Source: Cyclina sinensis (Eukaryota > Mollusca > Bivalvia > Venerida > Veneridae). Taken from it: DNA of 64,000 nucleotides. The DNA lies in the NCBI GenBank assembly GCA_012932295.1, contig JAAONU010000013.1:39880627-39944626 (forward strand), written 5' to 3'. The notes under the pieces are model-generated. The model worked only from the letters and a program-made list of their open reading frames with translations, was not told where the DNA came from and ran no database searches. The position numbers were made by a program, and so were the translations under genes. This document shows, one piece after another, positions 24,622 through 37,500 of this stretch; position 1 is the first letter of the stretch; every line of letters begins with the position of its first letter.

Positions 24622-27600
24622 CTTGCTCAACACCTACAGCTATCGCAGGGGGCACGGTGATCACGAGTGACCCGTATAACGATGGTGATACCGCTGTGTA
24701 TCAATGCCTGACCGGTTATGCAATGTCTGGGACCGCATTCATCACATGCAATACCGGAAACTGGAGTGCGTCGCCAACGTGCTCCCTACAAGACACTAAC
24801 AAGGTGTATGTCACAATTGACGAGGACGACACAGGTACAGATTTTTTTCTCAAAGCAAAACTTGTAAAACTCTCGAGATCGTTCTGTCCACTTCTTTTGC
24901 AATTTTCTGTTTTTTTGTTTTTTTTTGTTCTGTTCAGTGTTATATAAGGCATATTTTCTGTACATAAGGTCTCCAGACTGTTAGGTCACCAACTTCAAGC
25001 CAGGCGGCTATGCCGAAGCGTCAGGCGGCTAGGCTGCCAACTGAAATGATAAGTTTAAAGTCATTGAAACAGTGATCATAATTCTTAATTTATAATTGGT
25101 AAATTCTAAACCAAAGCTTCAGATAACAAGTCAAGCAAAGTCATGTTTTGAATGTATGATGTTTGTATCTTTTTTATGTTATCAGCTCATAAATAACGAT
25201 TATATAGAGGATATTTGTTTGTTTTTGTGGAAGATGAGAATTTATTTCATCGAGTGAACACCATATGTGATATTTTCACGAGTGGCGCAGCCACGAGTGA
25301 AAATATAAACATATGGTGTTCACAAGATAAAATAAATTCCCATCTTCCACTAAAAAACAAACAAATTTTCTTTTTATTTTATGCCAACACGTCAAAAATG
25401 GGTATTTTTATGACATTTTTACTCAGGCCCTTCAATAAATTCCCCATGGTGAGCTCCAAATCAGTTAATGCGTACTTTGGCGAAACCGTTACTCCGCACA
25501 AAAAAAAGTGCAGACAATCTCCAATACATATGATAACTTTACTTCTGCTGAAATAAACTGAATACACTTTCATCAAATAACATTTATTTTTCTCTACACA
25601 GTTTATCAATATTTATTGAATTTTAGCCATACATACTTTAATTATAAAAGCGGATTAATACCGAGTAATATTCAATCAATTGAATTGAAATTCGGCCATA
25701 TTGGATATTGTCCATGTGAGTTTTGTAAACAAATCAGACATTTTAAATAATTTATGGCGAATTTCATCATTGTTCACAACTAGTTAGGCTCAGGAATTCA
25801 ATATTATAACTGGATTTAACAAGGTAAATAAATTTCACTCGCTGTCACTTTCTCTTGTGTTTACGTGGTGGGAAAAGTAGTTCCGGCACAAACAGTGGGT
25901 TATCAAAATGGTAATTTCACTGATTCAAAACAGTGGATTATCACTTTTATCTCACTGATATTTCCCTATATTTCATTGGTAGGCATAAAATAAATTAACT
26001 GTAACTTAGATCAGGCAACTCTTACAAACGTTTTTCATTGAGATTTTTTAAGGACTTTGTTTGTTAATATGCGTTCCTTTTTCGCCTGATTGTAGCAAAT
26101 ATATTTATTATGGATTCTTGAGGTGGGGAAGGGATCGGTGCATGTTTTACATTCATGCTGCGTTAAGGTCTTTTCATTGTAAAGATTAACCACAGCTGAC
26201 ATTCTTTCGACGTAAACCTTGTGTGCACATTTTGTACTGTATTCAGATTTCTTTTCATTTCCCACAAAGGCCAAATAGTATAATAACCCCTTCCCTCCAA
26301 CAATCTTTGAGGAGAATTAAACACATGCACAAATTAAATGGATGCTTCCTGTCTTTACAGACGTCCCAGTCTGGTTAACTTACGTCATAGCTGCCGTCTG
26401 TGGACTTTTGGCGCTACTTATTCTTACGTGTATAATTGTCGTCTGCTGTCAACTGTTCGGGTGAGTAGAAAAAATGGAATTGTTAAAAGCATGTTTGCTT
26501 TTTAAAAAAAATATTTATCTGTTGTTACGACTTTACGGATCAGTGGTCCAGTGGTAAGGCGCTGGACTCTTAACCGTGGGATCCTTAGATAGATCCCCTG
26601 CTCCTCCACTAACATTACTATTTGTATTTCGGATGAGACGTTAGACAGAGGTCCCATGTATCAGTTCTGTACACTGACCATGGAAAAGAACCAGGGGTGT
26701 CTCTGGAATGGGATGCTTTCTGTATCTTGCACTATCCCCCACAACATAAAATAACTAATCTCTGCAGGGGGCGTCGGTCATATGGGCCACCGGCACCGGT
26801 GAAAAATAAACTCAAATAAATTACCATCCCAAGTTAACTGCACTGCACTTTACTGCATTGCACTAAGCTAATTTAATTTCTTCTAGTTCGTGGATTAGAA
26901 AGAAAACTTAAAAGAAGTGGGAATGAAATTTGTTATAGTTTAATGAGTCAGACTGATAAAAGAATTCGTTTACTGTAGTTTCTTTTTGGAGTCATCTGTA
27001 ACATTTATGTATTTTAATTTGATTTACATCATTATAAAAGACATTTATCTAACATATATCTATTCCTTCCGATTTCACTGCGGGAACTTGAAAAAGGTAC
27101 ATGAGAAATAAATAAAGCCCATACATGAATATTAGTTAAACAGTTGTTTAGTTTATTGGAATCTAGTGAAGTTATTAAATCAAGACATATTAGTAATTTT
27201 ATCTGTTCACATGATCCAGAAATTTAATCGAACGTATTCAGTTTACTGATAATATTCAAGTTAATAAAGTATGATTCTATTAAGTTTGTTTACCTTCCTA
27301 TCCTCTACGTGCTCAACAGAGAAAATAGGAGGGTTATTAAAATGGAAGTACCTTGTGTGTTGGTTATTGATAATCATTTGAAATACCTCAAAATGAGGTC
27401 CAAAATAGAACAATAACGCTACTCTTAGTCAACAAAAAAACTCTATTTTTTGTCAGTGATTTTGTGACTAGCTACATTAAATTAATATCTGACTTTGAAG
27501 TGTTTCAACAGAGACTTACGAAATAATTACTTGTTTAAAGATAGGCAAGTTTTTTGCGCTCAAAGTCAAAGTCGGTTTAATATTTTCTTCTAAATTATGA

Positions 27601-29015
27601 TTTAGGAAACTACAAGCAGAAACTGATTCACCATTTGTTAAGAGAACTGAACTTTTACTTTCAGATGTTACGGAAAGGGATTTCTGTTTGGAGAGCACCA
27701 GCCAGGTAATTCAGTATGTTGTTGCAGACGAAGACGGAACAGGTAGGTACTGCTTGATTTATATTTATGTAATTTGTGTCATTTCTCAACGTTATTTTTC
27801 ACTTTCCAATGTACAAATGTATACATACTTTTTGGAAATTGTTTGTTGTGTGGTTGTTCCGGACCCCAAGCCAAAACAAAGCTTACCCTGAACATGTGCA
27901 TCATAATTGCTGAAGTAATCCTCTGTGACTTGACAGTAGTACATTCATCTTAATAACTCAGTCACCATATGACGGTAAAAGATACGAATTTTAGTGCATT
28001 CCTTGCGTTTATTCACGAAGGTATCAACTGTCTTTAAGAAAATAACTAAAAAAGATTTTTCTTCATCAGTTGTTCGAACAACTCAATTATATTAATAAAA
28101 ATACGTTAATTTGTGAAACTTTACTGTGCTTTGGGTTAAATGAAAGGGGTTGTTGAATCAATGCTATCTAGTAGAAGTGGTTTAAAACGTTTCTGATTGT
28201 ATGTTAGTGAAAATTGCTCCTAAAAGAAACTTACTGCAAATGGAAGTGGTTGCTTTTTTTCACACGGGTCAGCGCGTAAATGTTTTTAAAAACTCGAACA
28301 ATTTGCCATACTTTCAGCATCTGTTAAACATACAAATATGTATGTTTCAGTTATGATCCTCAAAAACGTATGTGTAAAACATTCCCCCGGCGGTATGAAT
28401 ACGACGAAAATGGTCGCCGTTACCACATAGATGACCTGGGTCGTCGGTGTTACTACGAACACAAACATCACTATACAACAAAAGTGGTCAGCTATGCGGA
28501 CTCGGAAACGAATGGTACAGAGGTAAGACAAGTTTCAATATTTGGACAAAATTCCCCTGAAATAGACGTAAAAAGGCTTAAAAATGCATCTGACAAAGCG
28601 TAATTTGGAGCATAGACTGTCCGCGCATTTTCTGCAGCTCCTTTTACTCAAATTGGCTATTGTCTCACATAATAATAATCTGACCATCAGTATTGCCGAT
28701 TTACATTATGTTCACGTACAGCATGTTGACACAGAAGAAGCATACCGCGGCGTTGGATCACCGTTTTTTCTTCTTTATTTTCTTTGTCAGAGCGCGTGTA
28801 CGGAAGCGATTAATTCGACCGGATGAATTAAGTACATGTATATGCGAGTTTACTTTTGCTATAGCACTGGCATGAAAGAGAAGTCCCTAACCCCCAAAAA
28901 TGCATACAGCAGACTCTTAATGTTGTAAAATTGTTACTACAAACACAAGCATTTTTTAATGGTTCAAAACCCGATCTTCCGTATAACAGCGCAACACTTC
29001 AATGAAATAGACGAA

Positions 29016-29067
<52 letters not shown>

Positions 29068-30312
29068 CTTAATCGGTAATTAATTCTGTTTACTTCAACC
29101 TTCAGATCTGAACGTTGAGGTCAACTTGAATGAGAAATATTCCCATTGACTTATACAAAAAACTGATTCTTTCAGTAACACATTAGACGTCGGTGTGTAT
29201 TTATGCGTTTTAATTAAAATGAGAAATTTGAGGAGGTAATGAATATTAAAAAAATAGATTTCTCTCGTGTCTTTATCAGACTGTATAATGTTTGACAGCG
29301 TGCAACTATCAAAAAGCGGCTCCCACAAAATGCTAATGTCATTAAATATATAGAACCTAGTGTGGTTTACTGTTAAGGTTACAAAGCGGTGCATGTGATT
29401 AATGAAGACATTTATTTACCTACAGCTTTTAAAGAAGTTGAAATTCAATTGAATTTACAATTAAAGGTTATTTGCTGAAATTTCGCTTTTGAAAGAATTT
29501 ATGTATCTTTTAAAAAATAGAACATTTGAGTGTTTCCTTATTACAAAAAGCATTTATTTTTCTTCAAAAAATATCACACTTCTTCGTTAAGTCTTCCTAC
29601 AGTGCAAACACCGAAATATAGCATTAAACACACTTAACACACATTAAAAAGGCACCAAAGAAAGAACAAAAATCAATATCAGCTATGACAATACAGTTAT
29701 AAAGAAGTCATTCTCGTTTTTTTTTCGTTTTTTTTTTCAAGGGGAAGCATTTTGAACGGGCAAATAAAGAAATATATTTGGATATAAATTACTTGACCTT
29801 CTGAAAGAAAGAAGAAAGTACAAGTTATATATCATTCTTGAGCTTATTTTATCTCACTAAACATACATTGCTGTATTCTTTCATGTGTGAATTATGGCAG
29901 TTCAATTGAAACCAAGTAAATATAGCAAAATGAAAAACCAGCTACTTGAAACTGAAATATTTCGTACAAAGGTCATTTTATGTAATGGCTTAATTCTAGT
30001 TTTACCTTCAATCTGACTATAAAGGTTACAACTGCGTGAAGAAAAAACATGTTCTCTATATATATATATATAAAAAACTTTCATTATAAGACACGCGTAT
30101 AATTTATTCCTATTCATTCGCATGTATGATTTAATGATGTTGTACACTGAAGACTTTAAATATGAAAGAATATGGCGATGTCAACAAGACCTGTCAGCAA
30201 GACAGTGTGTGGGGAGGGGGGTTACTCATGCAAGATATTTTTTGGTGGTGGGGGAAGGAGGGGGGGGGGGGAAAGGAGTCAAGTACCTTTGTTTTAAAAA
30301 AATGAAGAAAAA

Positions 30313-30367
<55 letters not shown>

Positions 30368-32068
30368 GGTGGTAGGTAATGGGTTGGGGGTCCCATGCAG
30401 GTGGGGGGGGGGGTTCCTACTTATCCCATGTAAGTACATAGTTTAGTTCTAGTCTAGGGGAATGGGGTAAGTGTGTGTTACTCATGCAAGAGGAATTTTT
30501 TTTAGGGTGGGGAGGGTCTAGTACCTACGTATTAGAAAGACGTAATGAAAAAATTTCGAAGGGGTGTGTTGGAACGGATGTTGGGAGGGATAAGGCCCCA
30601 TGCAGGAGTGGGGGTACCTACCCATCCCTGTAAGTAAATAGTTTAGTTCTAGGCTAAGAATTTTTTTCTATAATATAAGTCTAAGCAAAGTCAAGGGACC
30701 CCGGGGCTTATTTCGACCCCAGGGACACGGGTACCAACAATCTTTGTAGGGGTTTTGCTGGTGACCAGGTATTCAAAGTTTGAATGGAATATCTTTGACA
30801 CTTTTTGAGAAATGCACATTAACAAAAAAAGTCAACCAAGAAATTCTAAGTAAAAAAAAAGGGGCATTTCTTTGCAAAAATAAATTTGAGGGTTATCTAC
30901 CCTTTAGAAATGGTGTCACATTTTGAAAGTGAACAAGTATTCTAAATTTGAAGTAAATAACTTTGATTGTTTCTGAGAAAATGAACTTTAATGAAAAGGT
31001 TAACCAATGCAGATGCCGACAAGAGGGTCATGCCAATAGCTCAACCTTTTTCTTCGAAAAGTGGAGCTAGAAATGACCCAAGGGGTGAAAAGTGAGCAAT
31101 CTTGGTAGAAGCCCATTCACAAATGCCTTGTGCAAATTTTAAAAACACTGTGAGAATGTGGAAGATTTTCCTATAAATTTCTGTAAAAACTGGGTAGAAA
31201 TAAAATGACTCTTGACATCATTTAAACAATCTGGGAGAGTACTTACTTTGGTGTTACACACTAAATATCAGAGCTCTGGGCCTGGTGGTTTTAGACAAGA
31301 ATTTTTTTTCATTCTTGTTGCCATAGCAACTAGTGTTCTGCATGGTATGAATTCTTTAAATGATTTTGGTAAGGCTTCATGCAATGAACATGCACCAACA
31401 CTGACCATGTGGTTTAAGAGAAGATATTGTTTAAAATTAAGTTGACAATGCACCATTCACAAAAGCTCACATTGTACACAGTTAAGCCTAATATTCATTG
31501 AAAAAATATACTTATGGATCCATTACAATTATACATGTATACTGAAACAGTGGATAATTGCTGAATTATTAATTTGCTATGCAGCATTGAAGTGTGGATA
31601 TGAGTGGGGGATGGTGGGGAAGGGCTTTTATCCTTAAGGTCAATGCTTTGGTAATGCAGCCTTATATTACTCTATTTACTTTTGCAGCATTTCAAAATCC
31701 ATTCCTTCCCAAAAATAAGCATTGATAGTAGGTCATTTGGATAAGCTGTGAAGCATTTGTTGTCAAACGATACATCAGAGATAAAGCACTGAAATCATTT
31801 TTGTCAGTAATAATAGGTGTTCATTAGTCACTAAAACATTAAAAGCACTTCAAATAAGTTGTAAGGAATTCAGTCTTCAAACTAAGTGAGAAAGCATCAA
31901 TGAACTTTTATATATTTTTTTTTTATATTTCAGTCAACTCCCCGAGGAACATTTGTTACTGCTGTAAATGAAGTTATGGCAGAGAAAAGAGTTCATCCAG
32001 CAAAGGAAGTCCAGACCTGGAAACCACACTCACATCCAGTGAGGAATATAAACACAAGCACCAAATAA
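24622..32068 (+). CDS. Sushi-domain single-pass membrane protein, copy B (5' end missing)
   Basis: Exons: 24622-24834, 26361-26460, 27665-27742, 28351-28522, 31934-32068. The first (phase 1-1) encodes one Sushi/CCP domain (CSTPTAIAGGTV to SPTCSLQD) and an acidic linker. The second (1-2) encodes DVPVWLTYVIAAVCGLLALL and onward, a transmembrane helix. The third (2-2, 78 nt) would give a juxtamembrane segment with CCCRRRR and can be skipped without changing frame. The fourth (2-0) encodes a basic, Tyr/His-rich tail including YEYDENGRRYHIDDLGRR. The last encodes STPRGTFVTAVNEVMAEKR and ends in PHSHPVRNINTSTK plus stop. Domain order, phases and the terminal motif match copy A, so these are tandem paralogs. 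No mucin stalk or signal peptide exon was found upstream, so the N-terminus is missing. The protein is probably at the cell surface; its function is unknown to me. Confidence 0.8.
25213..25366. mobile_element. Foldback hairpin element
   Basis: Near-perfect inverted repeat with arms of about 72 bp around a centre at 'ggcgcagcc'. The left arm contains 'gtgaacaccatatgtgatat' and the right arm its complement 'acatatggtgttcac'. Outer ends are 'atttgtttgttttt' and 'aaaaaacaaacaaat'. It lies between the Sushi and transmembrane exons of copy B. It resembles a non-autonomous foldback/MITE; no clear target duplication was found. Confidence 0.85.
26525..26815 (+). mobile_element. tRNA-derived SINE (same family as 13254)
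   Basis: The tRNA-like head has 'cagtggtccagtggtaaggc' and an anticodon-like loop 'ctcttaa', suggesting a tRNA-Lys(CUU) origin. It is followed by 'cggatgagacgttagacaga' and 'gtatcagttctgtacactga', which match the split SINE in copy A. It starts about 65 bases after the transmembrane exon of copy B. Confidence 0.75.
29022..29062. repeat. Poly-T tract (41 nt)
   Basis: An uninterrupted T run in the last intron of Sushi copy B, possibly the tail of a minus-strand retroelement whose body is not recognisable. Its length in the assembly may be inexact. Confidence 0.8.
30203..30660. repeat. G-rich tandem duplication with T/G homopolymers
   Basis: Two diverged copies of a ~230-bp unit: 'ttactcatgcaaga', a G-rich block, 'cccatgcagg', 'atagtttagttctag'. 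The first copy contains a 23-nt T run (30324-30346) directly followed by a 23-nt G run (30347-30369). Several further runs of 8-12 G occur. The G strand could form G-quadruplexes. It lies within the last intron of Sushi copy B. Confidence 0.8.
30690..31480. repeat. Degraded interspersed repeat (family of 37795, 60776, 63093)
   Basis: Shares phrases such as 'gaccccagg', 'gggcctggtggttttagaca', 'gttgccatagcaac' and 'cacaaaagctcac' with the longer copies downstream. This copy is diverged and lacks the clear terminal motif at its right end. No open frame runs through it. Confidence 0.65.
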
Positions 32069-34514
32069 ATACAGAAATCTGTATGTGAAAAAATGACTTC
32101 TTCTGCCCTTAGCATAATTGAACAAAACATCAATTATGATACAAAAAGATTCCCAAATTTACAAAAATGTGATGTTTTCTTCTCTAACATATACTTTAGG
32201 CAGCTTTTCTAAGAGTTTAGATACAGACCTCGGCTATGTAGTTACAAAATAAAGCAATATTGCACTCCCTGATAATCGAGTTTCTTCAAGATAAACTGGG
32301 ATTCTCTCCCCTACCATTCTGAATTCTGTTCTAATCTTTTCTGCAGGCATACAGATTTGTTAAACACCTGCCATTTAAAACTGCTTATATTTTCAGTTGT
32401 TGTCAACAGGCAAACATCAAATATAAACCTTACTTTTGATTATTTCTATTCTTGTTTTCAAAGTTCATTTTAGGAAACCCTACCATGTACTAGTATTTGG
32501 ACAAACTCTTTGAAGAGAAACTAAGCAGTGTTATTATACCTCTGTTAGCATAGTACTCTATAATGAGTAAAAAAGTAACTGATTAAAATCCACTGGAAAA
32601 AAACTGTAGAACAAGAAATCGTGGATTATTAAAGTGAGAGGATTTATTAGAGAATTTATTCTTCATAAACTGTGATACACCTGTTTTATTTATTGTTTGA
32701 TTTTTAACTTTTCTAATAAAATCTTTGCATGATTTAAAGCAGCAATTTTTGTTATCCATATTATTTTTTCTCCTGCAGTCACCTTTAATAACAGGCAAAT
32801 CCTGTAATGATTAGAAAAGAAAGACAGACAACTTGTAAAAAGAGAACAAACGTGATGGTACATCAAGGAGAAGTGTCAGTGAAAGATTACAAAGCCCCCC
32901 GATATGGTGCTTCGACCTTTGAGCTGAGGATTAGATAAAAATAAATTGTAGATCCTTCATAAGAAGTTTTTCTTGACAATTCGACCTAAAGGTCAATGTC
33001 ATGTAGGAGTCAAGGTTAAAAATATACTAGTATATGCATTTGGGAGATTTCTTCTAAAGGGTCTTGTGTGCAAAAATAAACTAATTCTGTTTAGTAACAA
33101 GTAAGAATATTGCCATGCAATAAGTCCCCAACCAGAAAGGGCATTGTCACACTAAATAGAACCAAAATCCAAATATCGACAACAAGTTAGCTGAAATCAA
33201 TAGTTTGTTGTTAATGATAGATGACGGTACGTTTTATACAACAGATAATCAAAAGATAACATGCCTATAAAGTGGGTGTAACATTATAAATATTATTCAC
33301 ATTAAGGGAGTTATTGCCAATATTAAGCATTTTTGACAACTACACCTTGGAGGTCAAGGTCATTCAGGGGTGTTGTGTTCAAGTATGAAGTAAATGCTTT
33401 TACTAATTTGAAAGTTATGTGCAATGTTAAAGTTTTATTCACAACTGGACCTTTGAGGTCAAGGTCATTCAGGGGTCAAATTCATATAAATAATTGTACA
33501 TGCTCAAACATATGGAGTGAAATTCCTTACAAAGATGGCCTAGTGGACTTTGAAATGAATACAGATAAAGGTGTTTGAAATTATGCACTTATTTCTATAC
33601 AGATGTAAATAAAGTGAAATTAGGAACTGTAGTTTGTTTTCAGATGATACCAAGTATTCTAATGAAAGGTTTTTGAATAACTGTGGTCAGACTATATATA
33701 AAAAATTTGACATCCTTTATTTCATTTCATTAAGAATCAACCATTCTTACACAACAAGTTCGGTATAATATGCAGATAAAACACACACAGACATCAACAT
33801 TTATTTTTTTGTTTTGTATTCAAGGTACTGTTGTTTTCATATTCAATGTAAAGTAAATCATTTATGCTTATTTCATATTCAGGAAACATACTAAAATCTA
33901 ATTCTTGTTTCTGACAAGATACTTAGCAATATCTACACTGTAACAAATACCAGTCATCTCCTGTATATCCCTGCTTCCAAATGTTTGAATAGAATATCTT
34001 TAACTTCTGTAGAATACTTTTTTCTTACAACAATTTTTTTCATCAGAAACATTTGCCTCTGAGGAGTTCTCATGCCTGCTAATAGTCCATTTCTTATAAC
34101 AGTACAAAATACAGGGTTTTCTGTACCCTTAAGGAAATACTTCCATGTCCAGGAGACAGTATAATCAGATGTCTAAAAGGCTTCTGTATATCAAACAAGT
34201 TTACAGTATCTAGTTAAGCAAACAAAAACACACCTTTATATTTCAGTATCAGATTGTGCAGCGAGCTTACAAATTTTCTATTTCCTTTCAGTTTTGCTGT
34301 AGGTCCTATATTTTCTTCTTGTCCTGAACATTTCAGTTGAATGTTTTACACTTTTTTCAAACATATGGATTTCAAAACCTGATGTAAGAACCAAGTCTAA
34401 ACAATTGCAGGCCTGAATATGAATCTTGGTCTGTGGTCTTAAACTAACCACTAATCTATTGCTGATAATTTTATATGTGTCAATTATAAAACCACCTGTG
34501 TTTATTTCTACATG
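32069..34514. other. Convergent intergenic region with short repeats
   Basis: Lies between the stops of Sushi copy B (+) and RBM17 (-). A perfect AATAAA at 32248-32253 is a likely poly(A) signal for copy B. On the complementary strand AATAAA occurs at 34506-34501 and at 33805-33800; either could serve RBM17. Three imperfect copies of a ~110-bp unit containing 'ggtcaaggtcattcaggggt' lie between about 32980 and 33480. No gene seen. Confidence 0.55.
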
Positions 34515-37500
34515 CTAGGTGGGGACATCGATATCTGCACCAAGATCTAGTCTTCTAAACTTATCCAGATTGAAAAAACAGCATTTCACAACACGTCCTC
34601 CAAAATATCTTCCATTCAAATCAATAGTTGCTGAAATAATAATATAAGTGTTATCATAGGAAGTTTCAATAGTGCTATAGGTATACCCCATTTTTATACA
34701 ATTTAAAAAATGATAAATCATTTTCTGGGTACTATTTTATGGTAATTCAAAAAATTCTCATATCAGCCAAGAAAACATAACCTGAAAACCAACTTAATGA
34801 TGACAAATAGTAAAAACAGTAGATAACACGGTAATGCCCCAGGGTCTGTTCCGTGAAACTCAAAAACATACCTTTAATAGCAGAGTCTATTCTGTCAAAC
34901 TCAACAAATATTCTTACAGCCTCATCATCAGGGTTATCGGGCATCTAAAAATAGATCATAAACAGTATTAGAACATTAGAATTTAGATGGCAGTATCTCT
35001 GCTTGGATATAAGAAGATGTGCTAAAAATGATTAACTATTCTAAGTTCTCTCCTTATATCTTGATATCTTAGATAAAATCAGTAACATACATGTATAATC
35101 TAATAGCCAAATTGTTCTTATTACTAACCATCACCAGTAATTCATTTCGTAAATATATTTCACAAAAACGTTTACATTATTACAAGGTACACCCTGTAAC
35201 AGACCTGAAAACTGCTAACTTTTTCACACACTTTCTTCATCTACATTTATAATCATGTAACCAGAGACATAGATAACAGAGATTAGCAACTTCCTAGCTA
35301 GTTAAGGTCTCACGCGTGCCTGCTAAGACAGTGTCTTGTAGCAAGTATAACTTGTTAACTAGTAGCCAAATTGAAACAAATTATACATTTTCTAAAAGCC
35401 TATTCAATGGAGTAAATAGGAGCTGCTTATCTCTGTTATCTATGTCTCTGATGTAACTTATGTAACAGTGATATGGTTACAGACAACATAAAAAAGAATA
35501 CCTGAATGTTCCATGGCAAACAGTTTATCATATATATTTTAGGACAGTTTTCTTTGACCAATGAGGTTTTTTCAGCTACAGCATCTTGCAATTACAAACG
35601 CATAGCCTTGATATGACTAAAGAATTCAGCAGTTACAGCCCAGCCCATGCTTCCTAACAATTCATCATGTAAAAATCATTACATAACACTATGGTTCAAA
35701 CTTTACTGCATGACTTGTCATATACATGTACATGTAAATACATTCATATTGCAATATTGAGCTCAAGGCCCTCTTGAAGTAGTATAAACTACATTTACAA
35801 ACAAAAAAATTTTTTTTTACATATAAACTAAGATCAATAAATGCTGTTAAAATTGGAATTTTACCTCAAATATCAGACATTTGATGACCTTGCCATATTT
35901 GCCACACTCTTCAAATGTCTCCGACTCAAGTTCATCGTCAACCTCCCCTGGCCCCACCATGTTCTGTAAAACCAGGCTCATTTATATACAATGATATAGT
36001 TCAAGCACTATTATGATAAATGCTCTTAACTTTTCATTGCATGCTTATAAATAAAATCATTCTTTTTTTGTACCTTGTGCTTGTACGGAAATTAAGACTA
36101 TTTACAAGCAGAAACCATCAAAACTATTTGCAAACAAAATACAAAATAAATGGCATGCATGTTAAAGATGAAATCTAAAATAATACAAAAAATCCAACCT
36201 TTTCAAAGTCTGTTTAACAAATCAAATTTATCTTTCCCATGTATCTGCTATAAATCTTTACTAGTAAATTTACTTTTTCTTGATGGGGCAAAGCAATGTG
36301 TCAACACTCTTATCTACAAAATCTTGAGTGATTCAATTTGATATTACAGCTTTCAGTAAGCTTAAATTTAAAAAAAAAAAATGAAAAGAAAAAAATGAAG
36401 AGAAAAAAGTTCATGTATGTACTGAACTGTTCTACTGCATGCTTGTGTTGAAGGTCATTTAACTTGTGCCCTTGGATGAGAGACCAGGAAGTGTTAGATA
36501 TTTGGTCATCTAGAAAATAACATTTACTCTTCACCCTAGAGATATTAAGACCACTCAGTGACCCTATAAAATGCCGACTACTGTGCTGAGACAATTAGCT
36601 GAATCCAGTAATGAAGAGATGCTTTTTTAAAAGATTATATGCCATGGTGTCATTACATTGAACTTTTGTTCCCATTTCCGAACCCTTTTTTCTACAGTTA
36701 GACTCCATCTTGGACTTACATTAGGTCCCTTTAAAACCCATTCACATAATGTGATTTCAAATTGACACTTTCTACATGAACTATCTATCTCGGTTAATTA
36801 TCACCACTCACTACATATGTATGACCAAATACCCCTAGGACATTTTAATTGTTGTAGGTTTAGGGACATAGCTCAAAATACAGAGTTTCTTGGTTCAAGC
36901 ATCAACACTAGTTCTTACCTGAGCTTAGTGACACAGTGTATAGCATTATGCATCTGACAGACAGGTAATGCAAGGCAGGGATACGGGATGATACAATACA
37001 GTTAATATGTTACTTACCCTTAAGCAGATGACCTTGGTTGGATTGCGTAACAAGTTTGCATTTGTCACCGATTCTCTGGGAGTGTCTGAAACAGGGAAAT
37101 TTAAGTGTAAGCATGAAGTGTCAGTATGTCTATTTCGTAATTTAATATGTAGACACTGGCATTAGACCACCTCTTGAAAGATTCTTTGGAAAGCTATTTC
37201 AATTAAAAGCTTTAAAATATCAAGTTATAGACGACAAATTTGCAAACTGTACAAAATCTTAAACAAACATGATTCCACTAAAAAAATAATGAAGTTCAAC
37301 TTATGTCATGAAAGAATTTTGTTCCTGAAGAAACTACTCAATATATGCATTTATAAAAACAATTTATTGATCAGTTCATATTTTTAACTTCTGTTAAATA
37401 AATAAACTCTAGCAGTGTGTGTGAAAATCTGTTTATTTAACACCCATTGGTTATATGACTGGAAAATTTGAATAAACTAAAGACAAATTACAGGTAAACA

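Noticed and set aside
30122..30439. Open frames encoding poly-Gly/poly-Pro/poly-Lys
   Set aside because: They are translations of homopolymer and G-rich low-complexity DNA.
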